A DNA stretch of 12,685 nucleotides from JALZHR01 sp036389695. Lineage in GTDB: Bacteria; Acidobacteriota; Blastocatellia; Pyrinomonadales; Pyrinomonadaceae. Below the pieces are notes generated by a model, which worked only from the letters and a program-made list of their open reading frames with translations, was not told the origin of the DNA and did no database searches. The DNA lies in assembly GCA_036389695.1 (NCBI GenBank), contig DASVWG010000236.1, forward strand, positions 1-12,685. The letters run 5' to 3'. How positions within the stretch are numbered: the first letter of the stretch is position 1; each line of letters begins with the position of its first letter. This document shows positions 11,727 through 12,685 of the stretch, piece by piece. Position numbers and translations under genes: made by a program.

Positions 11727-12685
11727 CTAAGGCAATTTGCGGATTGATTTCAGAGGGATTTTCATATTCCTGTCGAAATTGACCTCAGAAGGACGCGCGT
11801 CGACCGGAATCGAAAAATTCTGCGTTCTTTTGTCGATTTTGATTTTTTCGGTTTTCGCGCCGTTCGCCGTGACGATTTCGATTTCGAGCGGCAGAATGAA
11901 AACGGCGGGCGTGATTGAATCGGGTTTTTGAGTTTGCCTGACGGTCAGGTTCAATCTTTTTCCGCGCGGCTGGTAAAGCTGCCGGATTTCGAGCTGCGGA
12001 AAACCGGCTTGATAAACCCATTGTTTAAAAAACCACGTTAAATCCCGACCGGCGGCTTCTTCCATCGCTTTTTTCAAATCCGGCGTTTCGACGTTTTGGA
12101 ATTTGTGCCGGTTCAGATAGATGTTTATCGCTTTCCAAAAAGTTTCGTCGCCTAGTTCCTCGCGCAGAGTGTGGATGACCGCGCCGCCTTTCTGGTAATT
12201 CGTCGTGTCGAAAATCGAATCGTCGTCTCCGCGCGCCAGAAGGTTGAAAAGCGCGTGACGCCTTTTGTTGACGGCTTCTTCGCTGATAAAACGCGTCGCG
12301 TCCTCGTCTATTTTTCCCAGATAATTTTCGCGCCCGTAGGCTTTTTCGCGATAAGCCGCTTCCATAAACGTCGCGAAGCCTTCATTTAGCCAAAGCTCAG
12401 CCCAGTTGCGACAGGTGACCAGATTGCCGAACCAGGAATGCGCCAGCTCGTGCGAAACGAGGTCTTCGGTTTCGTCCGGCAGAATATCGACGGCTAAAAT
12501 TTCGGTGTCGGCGTGCGTCGTCGCGGTGATGTTTTCCATCCCGCCGAATTGAAAATTGGCGACGATTGTCTGGTCGTATTTGCTGTAGGGAAAATCCACG
12601 CCCGTCAAATCCTCGTAAATCCGCATCATCGTTTTCGTTTTGCCGAAAGCCTTTCGCGCCGTCGCTTCCTGACCGGGATAAACGT
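11727..12685 (-). CDS. M1-family zinc aminopeptidase, C-terminal part
   Basis: The frame is open to the window edge, so the N-terminal part is missing; 318 residues are visible. Counting from the ATG at 12629, the exopeptidase motif is GGMEN (29-33; family GxMEN), the zinc site is HELAH (60-64) with the third ligand Glu 83 in WLNEGFA, 19 residues after the second His, and Tyr 145 in NYQKGG is the likely transition-state Tyr. Together these indicate an active metallo-aminopeptidase trimming N-terminal residues. The C-terminus after GFPQLEI is a short beta domain of about 90 residues, without the large helical ERAP1-type domain. The stop is TAG at 11729-11727. It is convergent with the riboswitch RNA, and the palindrome at 11535-11564 can end its transcript. 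Confidence 0.93.
   Translation of the reverse strand, partial: VYPGQEATARKAFGKTKTMMRIYEDLTGVDFPYSKYDQTIVANFQFGGMENITATTHADTEILAVDILPDETEDLVSHELAHSWFGNLVTCRNWAELWLNEGFATFMEAAYREKAYGRENYLGKIDEDATRFISEEAVNKRRHALFNLLARGDDDSIFDTTNYQKGGAVIHTLREELGDETFWKAINIYLNRHKFQNVETPDLKKAMEEAAGRDLTWFFKQWVYQAGFPQLEIRQLYQPRGKRLNLTVRQTQKPDSITPAVFILPLEIEIVTANGAKTEKIKIDKRTQNFSIPVDARPSEVNFDRNMKIPLKSIRKLP

Noticed and set aside
11564..11782. 72-residue plus-strand frame after the riboswitch terminator
   Set aside because: It starts at a TTG in the terminator T-tract, crosses the MITE-like element and ends antisense to the M1 gene; no ribosome-binding site or protein family.

Overview
The window looks like chromosome of a free-living, aerobically respiring, Gram-negative-type bacterium. 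Roughly 50% GC, a System II (ResB/ResC) cytochrome c maturation operon, cytochrome oxidase assembly genes, a c-di-AMP riboswitch, and protein style (for example the 'PPATAGG' translation of an interspersed repeat) suggest Acidobacteriota, possibly class Blastocatellia. That placement is inference from style, not from a marker gene.

Layout. 1-336: the end of a REP-associated (RAYT/IS200-like Y1) transposase, followed by a REP hairpin that also supplies the stop codon of the convergent ruvX gene (360-833, minus). 936-2252: a membrane-anchored S41/CtpA-type protein whose catalytic Ser and Lys are both replaced. 2384-3960: an AAC(6')-type GNAT acetyltransferase overlapping by 4 nt a secreted Lys/Pro-rich protein of unknown function. 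8042 down to 4096, minus strand: resB, resC and a membrane-anchored TPR gene, read as a cytochrome c maturation operon. 8265-11218, plus strand: a BrnT-type toxin with a non-canonical partner, then ctaB (heme O synthase), a cytochrome oxidase subunit III gene and a DUF420/CtaM-like oxidase assembly gene. 11226-11564: an extended -10 promoter, a c-di-AMP (ydaO/yuaA) riboswitch and a perfect palindromic terminator with no sense gene after it. 11573-11690: a MITE-like inverted-repeat element. 11727-12685, minus: the C-terminal part of an M1 aminopeptidase running off the window.

Functionally, the two central blocks are complementary: the minus-strand block attaches heme to c-type cytochromes and the plus-strand block makes heme O and assembles the terminal oxidase. 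The toxin-antitoxin-like pair sits between them, at the head of the ctaB operon.

The most unusual aspect is the intergenic DNA. Six places hold degenerate arrays with a strict 7-bp period, five of them as two inverted arms able to form a long hairpin. Each array has a different unit sequence but the same period and topology. Five of them fill almost the whole space between two genes; the sixth lies inside a reading frame and encodes most of a signal peptide. Three REP hairpins with a compensatory base-pair change accompany the transposase. The orphan c-di-AMP riboswitch and the S41 pseudoprotease are the other leading leads.
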